Assembly (NCBI RefSeq): GCF_902686445.1
Contig: NC_062213.1
Span: forward strand, 3,903,241-3,967,240
Reading direction: 5' to 3'
From: Sciurus carolinensis
Taxonomy: Eukaryota; Chordata; Mammalia; Rodentia; Sciuridae
Length of the DNA: 64,000 bases
The position numbers and the translations under genes are program-made. The notes below the pieces were generated by a model. That model did no database searches. It was not told the DNA's origin and worked only from the letters and a program-made list of their open reading frames with translations. Positions 36,951 to 48,500 of the stretch are shown piece by piece (positions within the stretch are counted from its first letter, which is position 1; each line of letters opens with the position of its first letter).

Positions 36951-37269
36951 AAAAAATTGCCCTTATTGGACATTACAGAAACGGTTGTTCACAAAAGGTG
37001 ATTGTTCACATTCTCATGGCAATTTCCTGGTACATGCAGTGATGTACCGGGGAGCTGCCGTGCCAGGCGGAGCTGCTGCCTGCTGTCTGGCCCGTGCAAG
37101 AGCCCTGGGCCTCACTGCTGGGCACTGCCTGGCTCAGGGCTGGGCGGGCCTATTGCCCCACACACCTCGCGAGGCCGTGGGGTGTCTGTCCCACTTCGAC
37201 AGCCGAGGCCTCTCAGTGAGCGGTGTTGTACGTTTCTCACTGCTCAGGGAGCGGAACCTGTGAGTCCCA

Positions 37270-37400
37270 CGTGCTGCACCAGGAGAAGGAGGCTTGGTAA
37301 GGTGAAGTGCTGTCCCTGAGGTTGGAACAGTGGCCCCCTGCTGTGTGACCATGCCCAAGTCACCAGGTGTCCTGAGTCTGTGAAGTGGGGAAGCTTATTG
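37270..37400 (+). mobile_element. MIR-like fragment
   Basis: GCCCCCTGCTGTGTGACC, ATGCCCAAGTCACC and GTCCTGAGTCTGTGAAGTGGG match MIR core order. Confidence 0.6.
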
Positions 37401-37851
37401 AGCTGGAGGGAGGTCATTACAGGGTCGGGTCAGCAGTGCTCACAAGGAACTTAGGACAGTGCTCTGCAGGTTTAGGACCAGCCAAGTGCTCTTTCCAGAG
37501 CTTCCAAGGCCAGTGTGAAGAGGCAGAAGAAAACACACCAAGTCAGGGTGCATCTTCTTCTGGTGCCCACCCAAGCAGAAGCAGGTGTCGCTGGTGGGGC
37601 CCCCTCCCTGGCTCCTGGTGGTGTTGATTGGAGTTCAGGGCAGAAATCACTGGACAAGCCCTGGAACCATGTAGGGTTTACATTCAGAAGGCTAAGAGTT
37701 ACAGGTGGAAGAGAAGAGCGAGGAGGGAGAGTTGAAACTCAGCTTTGCTGCGTTCCTGAGGAACCTGATGGGACTGGGGTGGTATTTGGGAGAGGGGAGA
37801 GAACTTCAGGGTAGTCGCACTGCCACTTTAAAGGGAGACGGGGAAGTATAC

Positions 37852-38036
37852 TTTTTTTTTTGATGCTGGGGATTGAACCCAGGGGTGTTTAACCATTGAG
37901 CCACATCCCTGCTGTTGCTCAGGGCCTTGCTGGATTGTGAGGGCCTCCCTAGGTTGCTGAGGCTGTCCTCCAGCTTGTGGTCCTCCCGCCTCAGCCTGCT
38001 GACTGCTGGGATTGCGGGTGTGCCACTGTGCCTGGC
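37852..38036 (-). mobile_element. B1-dID dimeric SINE, antisense
   Basis: A T-run is followed by an ID half (GATGCTGGGGATTGAACCC, AACCATTGAGCCACATCCC) and a B1 half (CAGGGCCTTGCTGG, GTCCTCCCGCCTCAGCC, GGGATTGCGGGTGTGCC). Confidence 0.85.
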
Positions 38037-39845
38037 AGGGAAGGGTATCTTAGGAGGGTTCCATCCCCATGTGGCACCCTTCTGAGGCACTTCAGGGACG
38101 TGAAGTGGAATTGCTCTCTGTTACTTTTTTGGTATTCTTTGATGTACCCAGGCTAGCTTCAGGGTGGAGCAGGCCACCTGCGCTTCATGAAGGTTGCTCC
38201 CGAGTTGTCTTCATTTTCCTTTCCCTACTGAGAGCAGTTTCTGTCACGTCTGAAAACGAGCCAGTCTTCAGTCTTCCAGCAGCTCTTCTCTCTTTCAGGG
38301 GTCTCCTCCCTACGCTCCTGTCCGACTTCTTCCTTGTTTCTTGAGAGAGGCCCCCTGCGGCCCTTCTGCCTAACGCACTCCTTTCGCTTCTCCCTGAATG
38401 CTGTGGTGTTCCCGCAGGGTGCTCACACCGTTTTACGTGTGATTTAGGGACGCGTGGGGTGATCACTCCACGCCCCTGCTGGGCCCTCTGTGCACTGTGG
38501 CCCTGGTATGTGGGGTGGGTGCCTGTCCTGCAGGTCAGGCCAGGAGCAGCCGCGGCGTCTGTGGCCACTCACCGAGGCAGTGTTTCTTGCTCTTCATTGG
38601 TAGGTCCTGTGAATGAAGCATGTTTCTTTTGAAAAACAAGACAAGCAAGCATGCTTCCAAGTGATTTGGAACATTTTACTTGGACTCATTTCAGGAGGGG
38701 ACATTTGCCATCATTTCATGAGAGATCAGGGAAGGCGGGTGAGGGAGTGAGATCAAATAAAGGAAAAATGGTAAATGTCAGCTGGCTGTATTTTTAATTA
38801 AAAATAAAAACCACTTTAAACCCTGTCTCCAGTGGTGCCCTGGAGCTCCACCAGAACCCCGCGCCGGGGAGGAACAGGCGACCTGTTGGCGTTCCCTGTC
38901 CTGTAGCAGCGCCTGTCTCTCTAGTCGAGCGCTTCCTGGGGCTGTGGCATCCCGTCTCCAGGGCCCCACCCCTGAAGGTTGGGCAGTGCCTCCTGCTCAG
39001 CCTTTTCCCATGTGAGGTTGGATTCCGCCAGGAGCTCCTCTGAAAGAGGCTGCTGCAGCAAAGTGGATCTGCTAAGTGACCGCCATCCACGCATGCAGTA
39101 AACCCCAAACTGGTGGACTTTCGATTGTGAGAGAACTTTGTCACTGAGTCCGTCACATGCTGCCAATCTGTCTTGAGAAAAAAGAATCCTATGCTTTGTC
39201 AGAGGAGCTCTTCGAGCCACAAGAGATTACCACTTGCACACTATCTACTGCTGAGAAAATTCACACTTGGTCTTACTTACAATCACCTGTGGTAGGAACT
39301 GCATGATCATCTGCTTTCAAAAGATCAGCACCGTGATATTTACCCGTTCCTTGTGAGAGAATCTTGGTGTTGAAATTGGCTGGAATTGGGTCTTTTTGAG
39401 GCATGGCTAGGTTAGTCACGACACTGATTGCCTAATTCTTTTTAAAATTTCAACTCTTGGTGTGCGATGGCCCCAGCTTTTGATAGTGGGCACTACAGGA
39501 CGTGCCTCACTCCCTTCCTTCTGTTCCCAGTGCTACCATCTTATCCAGAGGCTTCTGGAAGACGTCTGTACTCTGGGACGTGCCGAGGGGGTGTGTGTCC
39601 AGTCAGGTCGTCAGAGTTCAGCACATGCATCATCATGAGGCGCTGCAAACATTCCCAGAGCAGACAGCAGTGCTGTGGGCCCCCAGCAGGTTAGACTTGT
39701 GTCAGGATCTTAGCGCTGGGCTGCATCTGTATCCTAACTTCTCCTTATTCACTTTCTGTCGGAGTATTTCTAGTTAATCCTAGCAACATGTTTCAGCCTC
39801 AAATCCTTGAGTGTGCAGGCCTTTCTTGCCTCAGGGTTCCATCTT

Positions 39846-39981
39846 TTTTTTTTTTTTTTTAATATATTTTTAGTTGTTGTTGGATCTTTAATTCATTTAT
39901 TTATATGTGGTGCTGAGAATCGAACCCAGTACCTCATACATGCTAAGCAAGTGCTCTATTACTGAGCCACAACGCCAGCCC
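39846..39981 (-). mobile_element. ID-like SINE with sciurid-type tail and target-site duplication, antisense
   Basis: A T-rich reversed tail, ATTCATTTATTTATATG, then GTGGTGCTGAGAATCGAACC and TTACTGAGCCACAACGCC. The flanks are CAGGGTTCCATCTT (39832-39845) and CAGGTTTCCATCTT (39982-39995), a 14-bp duplication with one mismatch. Confidence 0.9.
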
Positions 39982-40974
39982 CAGGTTTCCATCTTGACCC
40001 TGTGCTTGCTGAGCGCCAGCTGTGCCTGGGCTTCCTGTAGAGGCCTCTTGTATCTGTGCCTGGGTGAGACTCACCGCTGGCTCCTAAGCTGAGGAAGGCC
40101 CACCGAGGAGACAAATGCATGGTCCACAGTTCGCCTGCATTGGGCCAAGGCTTGTGCCGTAGCAGGTGGCCAGCCGTGTAGGGCAGGGTAAGGAGAAGAG
40201 GCCAGGAGGGGCCGTGAGTGGAGGAACCCTTTGGGAGGAGTCTGAAATGTTGCAGGTGAGGCCCAGAGGTCAGGGCATGAGAAGGAGCCTCCTCCTATGG
40301 TCGAACTGGCCCATGCAGAGCCCTGAGGGAGTGCCTGGTCCACCTCAGCCTGCTCGGGCAGTGTGCCGCCGCCGTTCAAATGCAGGGGCTCCGATCCTGG
40401 GCAGGGTCCTACCCAGCCATACCCTGGTGGAGCCGGGGAGGTGCAGGGTTCATTCTTGGTGAAGCACGCTCAGTTGGCGTCCACCTGGGCACAGCTGGAG
40501 TCAGAGAGCGCCTTGTGTGCTGCTGTGTGTTCCCGGCCCCATGACGCCATGCTGACCAGCGGGTGTTTATTAAGAGCTGGTGGGTTGCTGCTGGAGCTCT
40601 TCAGGTGACTCACTGCCCTTGGAATCTGCTGTGCTGTGTGCTTACAGCTTCATGTTGCCACCTTCTTATGGAGGCCGCACCTCGGATGTCCCCTCCTTGC
40701 CACCTACCCCAGCTGATGTTACACACTTACCTGCTGCTGTTGTTCTTGTGTCCACCTGGCATCCACCAGCGTGCTCCCTTTCCCGGTCCTGTGTCCCCTC
40801 CCACTCTCTTGCCATGCCTGCCTTGTATTAGGCTCTCGGTAGACACCTGTTAACTGACCTGCTGTTGTGAGCTGCTGCAGATGGTCAATGAATGCTGGCT
40901 TTGTCTGAGCTCGAATGCACCTGCGTGTGTTTTTCATGGCCTAAGTTTTAGATCAGTGGGAGCAGTGATTTGCC

Positions 40975-41085
40975 ACTCATCTGGTTGATTGTCAGGGTCA
41001 GGGTGAGGGACTTAAGAACACAGATTTCCTGGTCTCCATCCAGATGTTTCAAAATCAGCATCTTCTGGTGCAGAGGGCATGCTGC
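40975..41085 (+). mobile_element. Possible MER5-like DNA transposon remnant
   Basis: AAGAACACAGATTTCCTGG, TCCATCCAGATGTTTC and AAAATCAGCATCTTCTGGTG recall the internal part of the non-autonomous hAT element MER5. The match is loose. Confidence 0.35.
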
Positions 41086-41608
41086 AGTCTGTAAGTGGCT
41101 CTGCCCACCTGCCCAAGGGAGACTGCTGCAGTGGAGGCCCACGGGGGCTACCGTCAAGCGTCCAGTGGGGAATGGATCCCAGCAGGCGGACGCAGCCTTG
41201 AGGCAGGGATGCCTTCAGATCAGCCCTGCTGTGACTGAGGCTTGGGTCCAAAATCATATCCCCACACCCCTGAGCCCCGGGCACGGTGCAGACTCCTGTT
41301 ACCTTATCTTCTCCATGAAGTGTTTTGGGGGGTGGATACTTAGGTTCGCAAAGAGAAATGGAGTAAATGGCTCTCAGATGCTGGGCTCGAGGAGCTGCAC
41401 TGCTGGCCATGCGCCCGCATTTCTTGCTGCAGTTTGAAGCTCGCTGAGCTGATTTGGAAGGGAGCAGTCATAAAAGCTCCTTGACAGCCTCTTTGTCCAG
41501 TTTCTCCACTTTACTGTATTTTTCTTACACTTCAGAGAAATACTAGCTTTTCAACTTAATATCCTTGGTTATTGATAATGAAAGCCCATCAAAATATCAT
41601 TTTTTTGG

Positions 41609-41696
41609 TTGGGATCATGGCTCAGTGGTAGAGTGCTTGCCTCTCACAAGTAGAGGCACTGGGTTCGATCCTCAGCACCACATAAGATGAATGAAT
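41609..41696 (+). mobile_element. ID-like SINE, sense, with near-perfect target-site duplication
   Basis: A tRNA-like body is GGTTGGGATCATGGCTCAG, GGTAGAGTGCTTGCC, GGGTTCGATCCTCAGCACC, with a short ATGAATGAATA tail. It is flanked by AAAATATCATTTTTTTGG (41591-41608) and the same sequence with one substitution and one extra T (41697-41715). It is about 300 bp before the 144-nt exon. Confidence 0.9.
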
Positions 41697-41994
41697 AAAA
41701 TATGATTTTTTTTGGAGAAAATATGTTTGTAACTCAATGCCATTGAGAAGTGTTTTATTCTAAGTTTATTAGAATTATCTCAGAGATACTTTTGAAATTG
41801 TGTCTTTGTGTGGAGAGAATATAAGACATTTTCATGTGTGGAAAATGGGCCCCTTTAGGGTTCTTCTCCAGAATCGGTGGGCATGGGGGAGTATGTGCGG
41901 TGACCCTCTGATCGGAGAGTTGGGGTCTTGCCACCTTCCGCCCGGCTTCACAGATTCGCGAGTTTCCTTGACGATGCTTTGGTCTTTGCTGCAG

Positions 41995-42138
41995 GCACGC
42001 ACAGAGGCTGGGCTGCCGTCCAGATGCGCCTGCTTCACGAGCTGGTCTATGCCTCCCGGAGGATGGGGAACCCTGCGCTGTCCGTGAGGCACCTGTCCTT
42101 CCTCCTGCAGACCATGCTGGACTTCCTGTCGGACCAGG
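41995..42138 (+). CDS. TRAPPC9: TRAPPC9 internal exon (144 nt)
   Basis: The acceptor is TCTTTGCTGCAG and the donor is GACCAGG|GTGAGC. GC completes the Gly codon from the previous exon. Forty-seven codons follow, beginning [20 protein letters not shown], then [20 protein letters not shown], and ending LDFLSDQ. One G is left for the next exon, where a Glu codon is expected. It is phase 1 at both ends and 48 codons long in total. These helices continue the helical repeat region of the Trs120/TRAPPC9 family. The open frame continues into the following intron as far as 42422, which is read-through. The exon overlaps a long antisense open frame (see findings). Confidence 0.97.
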
Positions 42139-45100
42139 GTGAGCCAGCGTGGACTGATTCTTTTCCAGGCAGCAGGTGTGGCCGCATGAAGGGAGCTCCT
42201 GGACGCTGGGTTTGGGTTAGTGGTGTGGTGCTGCTGGGTGGGCTCCAGCCGCCCCTGCCCTTGGTCTGTCCTCCTGCCCTGCCCAGGACCCCAGTGCTCC
42301 GCCTCGCTCCCACACCTCTCAGGGCTCTGCGCTCTGCCTCCTTCCCTCTGCCCTCTGCCACCTCCTCTCCTCCTGTTTGGACTCCCTTCTGCCACCCGCC
42401 TTGTGTCAAGTGTGAGTGCTGAAGTGTGGCACCTGTGTACTGGAGGGCTCAGCTCCCAAGGATGCTCGGGGAGTTTCACCCTGTGGCCCCTGTGGCCTCC
42501 CTTGATGGGAAGTAGAACAGCCAGAGGCCTAGTCCATGTGCCTCTGGATGCTGCTCCTTCCAGGGGACCTTCTGTCCTTGTTTCCAGCAAACATGAGGTT
42601 GCCCGTGCTGCTCTCGTGGGATGAGTGGGTCTTTGCCCACACTCCACGGCGGGCCTCCTCCCGTCCCTCTTCCCACTCTGCTCCTGGGCCGTCTGCGCTT
42701 TGGGGTTCAGTTGTGATCTGTTCATTTTGCGACGGTGGCATGTCTCCCCGGTGCCCCTAGGTGCTTCAAAGTCAGCGTCAGAGGAGGATCCCAGTGACTT
42801 CCCCATCTGCCTCCCCGACTCCTCCGTGTCCCCGTAGGCTGCCGGCTGGATTTTCAGGGAAGTGTCTTCTGCTGTGAGGTCGTGTGCAGGGAGCTTATGA
42901 GGAAGGACTCCTGGGACCAGCACCCTCTGAGGTGGAGAGGAAGGGAGGCCGGTCTTGCTCAGGTGCCTGTTGAGAGCTGAGGGCTGGGGTGGCCTGCACT
43001 GCTGACCCAGGCCTCTTGCTCCCTCACTGGCCAGCTGTTGGTTGTAGGTGGGTGTCATCCTCTTCAGCAGCTAAGGGGTGGCTTCAGCTGACCCACGGAC
43101 CTCTGCCGCTGTGATGGTCCCACAGCAAGATCTTTGAGGGTCTGTGTCTTCATGCCCTTCCTGGGCACGTGTGCACGCAGCTCCCTGGGGGGCTGTGACC
43201 TGGGAGGCCGGCTTCTGGAGGGGCGCTGCTCTCCCGCTGGACACCCCCTTCCTCGCCCTGAGTTGTAACTGAGCAGTGCCATTGTCCACTGCAGTGCTGT
43301 GTGTTCACTGCTGTTTCGGGAGCTTGAGAGGCCTGCCCAGGCTTTGCCAAGCTCTGTGCACCCTTGTCCATTTTCCTGTCTCCCCGCCCACTGCTTCCCC
43401 CTGAGTGTCCCTGTCCTGGAATTGAAGCCGTCTTCTCCAGCCTCGGGGGCCTCAGGGAGCGTGTCTGCCAGGGCAGTTGTGGGGCCTGGATGTGCCAGTC
43501 CCTGCAGACAGGGCCCACTTTGGGCACTGTGTGGCATTGCCCTCAGAAAGGATGTGCCGAAATCCACGTGCAGGTGCCCTGCACAGAAGGGGAGGCTCCT
43601 GCCTCCTCAGCCTCGCTTTCTTGAAGTGTGAGGGGGGTTTCAGTCGTAGCCATTTCATGAAACCACAGCACATTTAGCAGAGGGGTTGAGAATCCCGGTT
43701 GCGGGTTGAAGTGGCCAGGCACATTAGTCCACGTCCCTCCCGCCTGAAGTGCTGTCTGGGCAGCACCACGTGCTCCTTCTGCTGTGACCCTCAGTTGTGG
43801 AGCCCTCGTCTCGGCCCTGCTGGACTCTGGCCTCATCTGAAGATGACCATCTGCTGCAGTGACTTCCATGGCCTTTTCTACCCTGAATGACCTCTCCTTC
43901 CTCCACCTGTCCCCCTCCGTCTCCAGCGTTCTTAAAGTGCTTACCACTTACCGTGACCATGCGCCTCCCTCGTGGTGTGGGGTAGCTGTTGTTTTCTATT
44001 TAGGACTTCTGGTGACCTGGGGGATTCACTGCTGGGACGGTGGCTTTCCGGACAACAGCTCAACTCCTGTGTGCCTGCCTGGTCGATTTCCATTTCCCTC
44101 GGTGTTGCGTTTGAGTTACCACTTGGCTTCCCTATTCTGGCAGGTCCAGCTGCCCAGCAGCAAGGACACATGGACACTGCCTCCGGGAGCATCTGGCTCT
44201 CGGGACTCTATAGGGTCTGGATCCCGGCTCCTGCTGAGAGGCGTGGCTGCTCGTGGGCGGTGGGGCCCTGCTTGCATCGTCGCCTCTTCGCTCTCCCTGC
44301 TCCTGATTTCATGACCCCACCTGAGACCCAGCAACCCGAAGAGGCAGCACAGGACTCCCTGCCCTCTCTGACCTGAAGACCTGGCCCTCTCCCTTGGCTG
44401 AGGCTCTGCTCTCTCTTGGTACTGTCCCCTTGTCACTTTGAGATGTGTATGGTCTCATGTACCCCGCGTCCTTCCTGTGCTGCTGACACCACGGGCCCGC
44501 CCTGCGGCCCGTGAGCCTCTCTCCTCAGCAGCACACGCCTTCCTTCCTCGTTGGGGCCTTCACCCTGGTGAGGACCCCTCCTGGCCTGACTTCGGGCAGG
44601 CCAGGAAAGGTCTTCTTCGTTCTCTTGCTGTTCTCACGTGGCTAGGTCTGCGTGCTGCCCAGGGCCTGCGTCTGCTCCAGAAGCATCTGTTTCTGTGGAT
44701 GTGGTGTTTCTCAAGGATTGGGGTCTGCGGTCACGGGACCTGGGCAGTGTGTGGTGTTGTTAAGTGGCCAGGTGTGGAGTGGGGTCCTTCAGTGGAGCCA
44801 TGCGCTCCATGCTGTGTGTCCCCTATAAACCTGACCTTCTGCACTCCAGACACATGGCCCTTTGTCCTGGCTTAGCTTGGCAGCATCACCTCCCACGCTC
44901 ATGGTCCACCGGCGCGTGGGAGGCCACAGGAAAAGCAGAGTAGGCAAGCCTGCCGGGGTGCTCACCAGCTTCCCTCCATGGATGGCAGTCACCGGCTGTC
45001 CACAGAAGGCCTGTGCCTGTGAGTGGAGGTGTGTATTTGCTGGGACTCAGAGGAAACCTCCAGTGAGCACGTGTGTGAATTCTGCCGGGGCCCCAGAATT

Positions 45101-45472
45101 GTGATGATTTCCTCCTCTTGTTTCCTCATCCTGCTGATTTGTCTCTAAACCTATTCTGTGATCTTTCAAAAAGGGCCATGTGTGTGGGTAACCAGGCGTC
45201 TTATAATAGGTCATGTTGAAGGCTTTACTGGTCTGTCTATGCATGTGAAATATTTGAACAGAATGAAGTCGAAATAGCATGTCTGTAGTTGCCTACGGTC
45301 TCAATAAGGCCGGTTGAAATACAGTCAACTCAGAGGGTCAGGGTCTGGGCAGACTCCTTGTCTCCCTCAGGTGGTCAGGGCAGTATTGCACCTGTGGCCA
45401 GAGTCCTGGGGTCACCGTGCTGTATGCTGCCATCTCTTCTTGATGTGTGTCTCAATGGAACCCTGAAAATAG

Positions 45473-45509
45473 CTTTTTTTCTTTTTCTTTCTTTTTTCTC
45501 TTTTCCTTT
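45473..45509 (+). repeat. Pyrimidine-only tract (37 nt)
   Basis: An unbroken run of C and T with CTTT/CTTTT units. It could adopt triplex DNA in principle. It could also be the reversed tail of a lost retroelement. I see no element body beside it. Confidence 0.8.
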
Positions 45510-48500
45510 GAGATCTACTGGAAGTGCTGGAGCATAAAATCAAAGCCTCGAGTTTGAAGCACGTAGGCTCTTTCTTTTTGTGTGTTCCCAGAGTTAGTGT
45601 GGGGAGACGCTTTGTCTGCATTTGGACCTGGATGGAGGCCTGGAGGCTCTTTGAGGGTCACACCAGGCAGCTCTGGGAAGGGCCGTCACCAGGACAGCAG
45701 TGTCCCTCTTTCTGGGGTTTTCTTTTGGTGGGTGGCTAACTCCCAGCGAGGACACAGAGAATGGAACCAGTGTGCGTGTGTGGTCTTTATTCCTGTGGGC
45801 TCCTTCCTTGACTCTGGAGTGAAGGATGGGGTCCTGGCTGTACGTGTTTAGGTGACAGAAAGATTTGTTTGCCCATAAAATGCTGATAGTCTCACGAAGC
45901 TTGCTGGAGGTCTTACCAACTAGAGATTGAAAGGCGTGTTGGTTAGGGAGAGGAGAACCTGGGCGTTTGACATTGTTGGACAAAATACTGTCTGCTGAGA
46001 GGCTCAGAGTGATGTCGCTGGTTAATTGGAGTCTCTGAAGGAGGACAGAGGGCGGGAGGACTGGGAGGGCCTCCCCGCCCCTCACCTCTGATTAGCGGCC
46101 CTCAGGTCAGGAGCTAGAGCCCTCCTGGGTCTCCAGTGGGATGTGGAAACTCCTGTGTGCGGTGTTATTTTTAATGATGGGATTTTGATTTATTCTAATG
46201 GTGGGTGCTTGGGCCTTTCCCCTGAAGAGCTCGGGGCACCTCTTGCAGGCTGGATAATCAACATTTCTAAACATGCCTGCACTGAAAGGGAGCTGGAATG
46301 GAGAGCAGCGTAGAGGAGAGGCCAAAGACGTGCCCCTGCTGGCTGCTGGCAGTGGAGGCAGCCCCCAGGGGCTCCTCGCCTGTCCCTCCCTGTGTGTGTG
46401 CCTCTGATGTTCCAGACAGGTCAGGAGGCCGCTCTTCACGCTACCAGGCTCTGAGCTCCCAGGGCTTTGGTCCTTTTTGCCAGGAAGAAGTTTGGACTCG
46501 AGGACTCATGGCATTTTCTTTGGAAGTGCAGCTGCCGTAGGTTTCACTGGTACAGGGCCATGTTGGTGCAGATTTCCTGCCCACCTGTGCAGGTGCAGGG
46601 CCTCCCCGGCATTGCGGTAGTGGATTTACGGAGCTGTCATCCTCTTAACCTCATGGCTGTGCATGCCATCCTGGCCTGCCCGTGAGGCAAGGGTCTCTTG
46701 AACCCCGCTCCCTTTGTGGGGGCCTCGGGTTTCAGTGACTACGGCCACACCCTCTCTGGCCTCCCTGTGCCCCTTGCTGCTCCGGCTGCTACGTTCCTGG
46801 CGGTGCTCCAGGCACAGTGGTGCTCCCCCCGCAGCCTCCCCGCACGCTGCACTGTCCCTGCAGGTGTCCCCTTGTGATGGCAGTGCTCCCCTCTTGTTGC
46901 CAGGGCTCTGCTGCCCTCAGAGCCCCACCCGTCCGTGGAGGGCCTGCCTTATTTCAGAGAACTCTGTCCTTGGGACGGTCCCTTGGTGCCTCCGTGCTTC
47001 TGCTCTTGGGTGCAGGTGGAATTCCATGTGTCTGCTTGGGCTGCCCTTATGGGGACGTGGAGGAAGTCTGCTGGCTTCCTTTTGCAGGGAACTCTGGGAA
47101 GTGAAACTCCCCCAGCCCAGGTTTGTCTGCCTGCAGTGTCGTATGAAGGGTGGAGGTGACACCCTGCAGGTGCTTGTGGGTGTCTTGAGGTGGCGAGGCT
47201 CTCCTGGGACTTGGAAGTGGCTCTTCAGTCAGAGTGTGGTGGTTCTTTCGAGCCAGGTACTATAAAAGGACCCCAAGAGAAAGGGAACAGCAGGATGATC
47301 CCAGAGGGCGAGTAGACGTGTACTGTTGCCCAATATGGCTGACTTAGGATTTGAGTTCCTAAGCCTTAATGATGGCATGCTGAGTGGGAGCCAGAAGAAA
47401 GGAGGGTCCAGGGAAGGGCAGGGCGGCACCTGGGAAGTCGTCTCTGGGCAGTGATCAGGCAGCTGCTGATTTGGCATGTGCCATTTCTGCCTCCACGGGT
47501 CTGCCCACTGCCTTGCCACGAACCTGCGGCTCAGAGGCAGTGCTGGGGCATGGCTCAGTGCAGTGGCACAGAGGCCTGCGCCCGTAGCGTGCCCCTCACT
47601 GGGTTTCCTGTGGTACTCGAGGGCCCAGGGAACTTGAGCTTTGCTGGCCTCCTCCCCAAGCTGTCTGCAGGGGTGGGCAGACACAGGCACGATGTCAGGG
47701 TCGGGGCTGCTCAGCCCCTGTCCTCCTCGGCTGGGGATTCCACCAGGTGTCTGGACACATTAGTGGGAGGAGAAATGAAATAATGGCCCAGTGACTTACA
47801 GCATGTTTTGCACACCCTCGTTCCCCGGCTTCTCTGTGCCCCGGCACCTGTCGGTGTCTGACAGCGGGTGGCAGGTGAAGCCTCTGGAGCCTCCGGAGCA
47901 GAGTTGTGACCCGAGCCTGTGGGAGACTGAAGAGCTCACTCAAGTGGTTTTCTCACTTGTTGAAAAACAGCGCACACACCAGTGGTGAGCCAACCACCTA
48001 GTGCACATTCATAGACTCACGGGTTTGTTCCTGCATCTCCACACGCCGAGCGCTGATGCTCGTTGTGACACGGATGGTCCTTGAGCACATCCTGCCAAGC
48101 CAGAGAAGTCGGGCACGTCTCCTGCTTTGCCATGCGTGTGCCGGCTGGGGATGGCCCTTGGGTTGGCAGCCAGCAGAGTCCGTGGTGCTCCCTGCAGGCC
48201 CTGCCTCTCTTTTCTCAAGCTCAGCGAGAAGCCCCAGCCCTGGCAGTGAGTCTTCCGTGCTGTCCTCTCTGCATTCAGGATGCCTGCTGAAGCCTGGGGC
48301 CTGTCCTGGGGCCCCCGTTTTGCTCCGGTTGGGTGCCCTTTCTTCAGCAGGAGCCTCCCCTTCAGCCCTCAGAGTTTCCTTCACACTGTCAGATGGTATC
48401 CTGCCCTCAGGTAGGGCCGTTCCTGGCTTCACCTGGCTCCTCGCTGAGGCTTGCAGGCTTCTCCACACCTTGCCTGCCTCCTCTCCAGCCTGCTGTGTCT

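Noticed and set aside
41928..42422. 164-codon open frame over the 144-nt exon
   Set aside because: Only 41995-42138 encodes TRAPPC9 sequence. The rest is low-complexity intron translated past splice sites.
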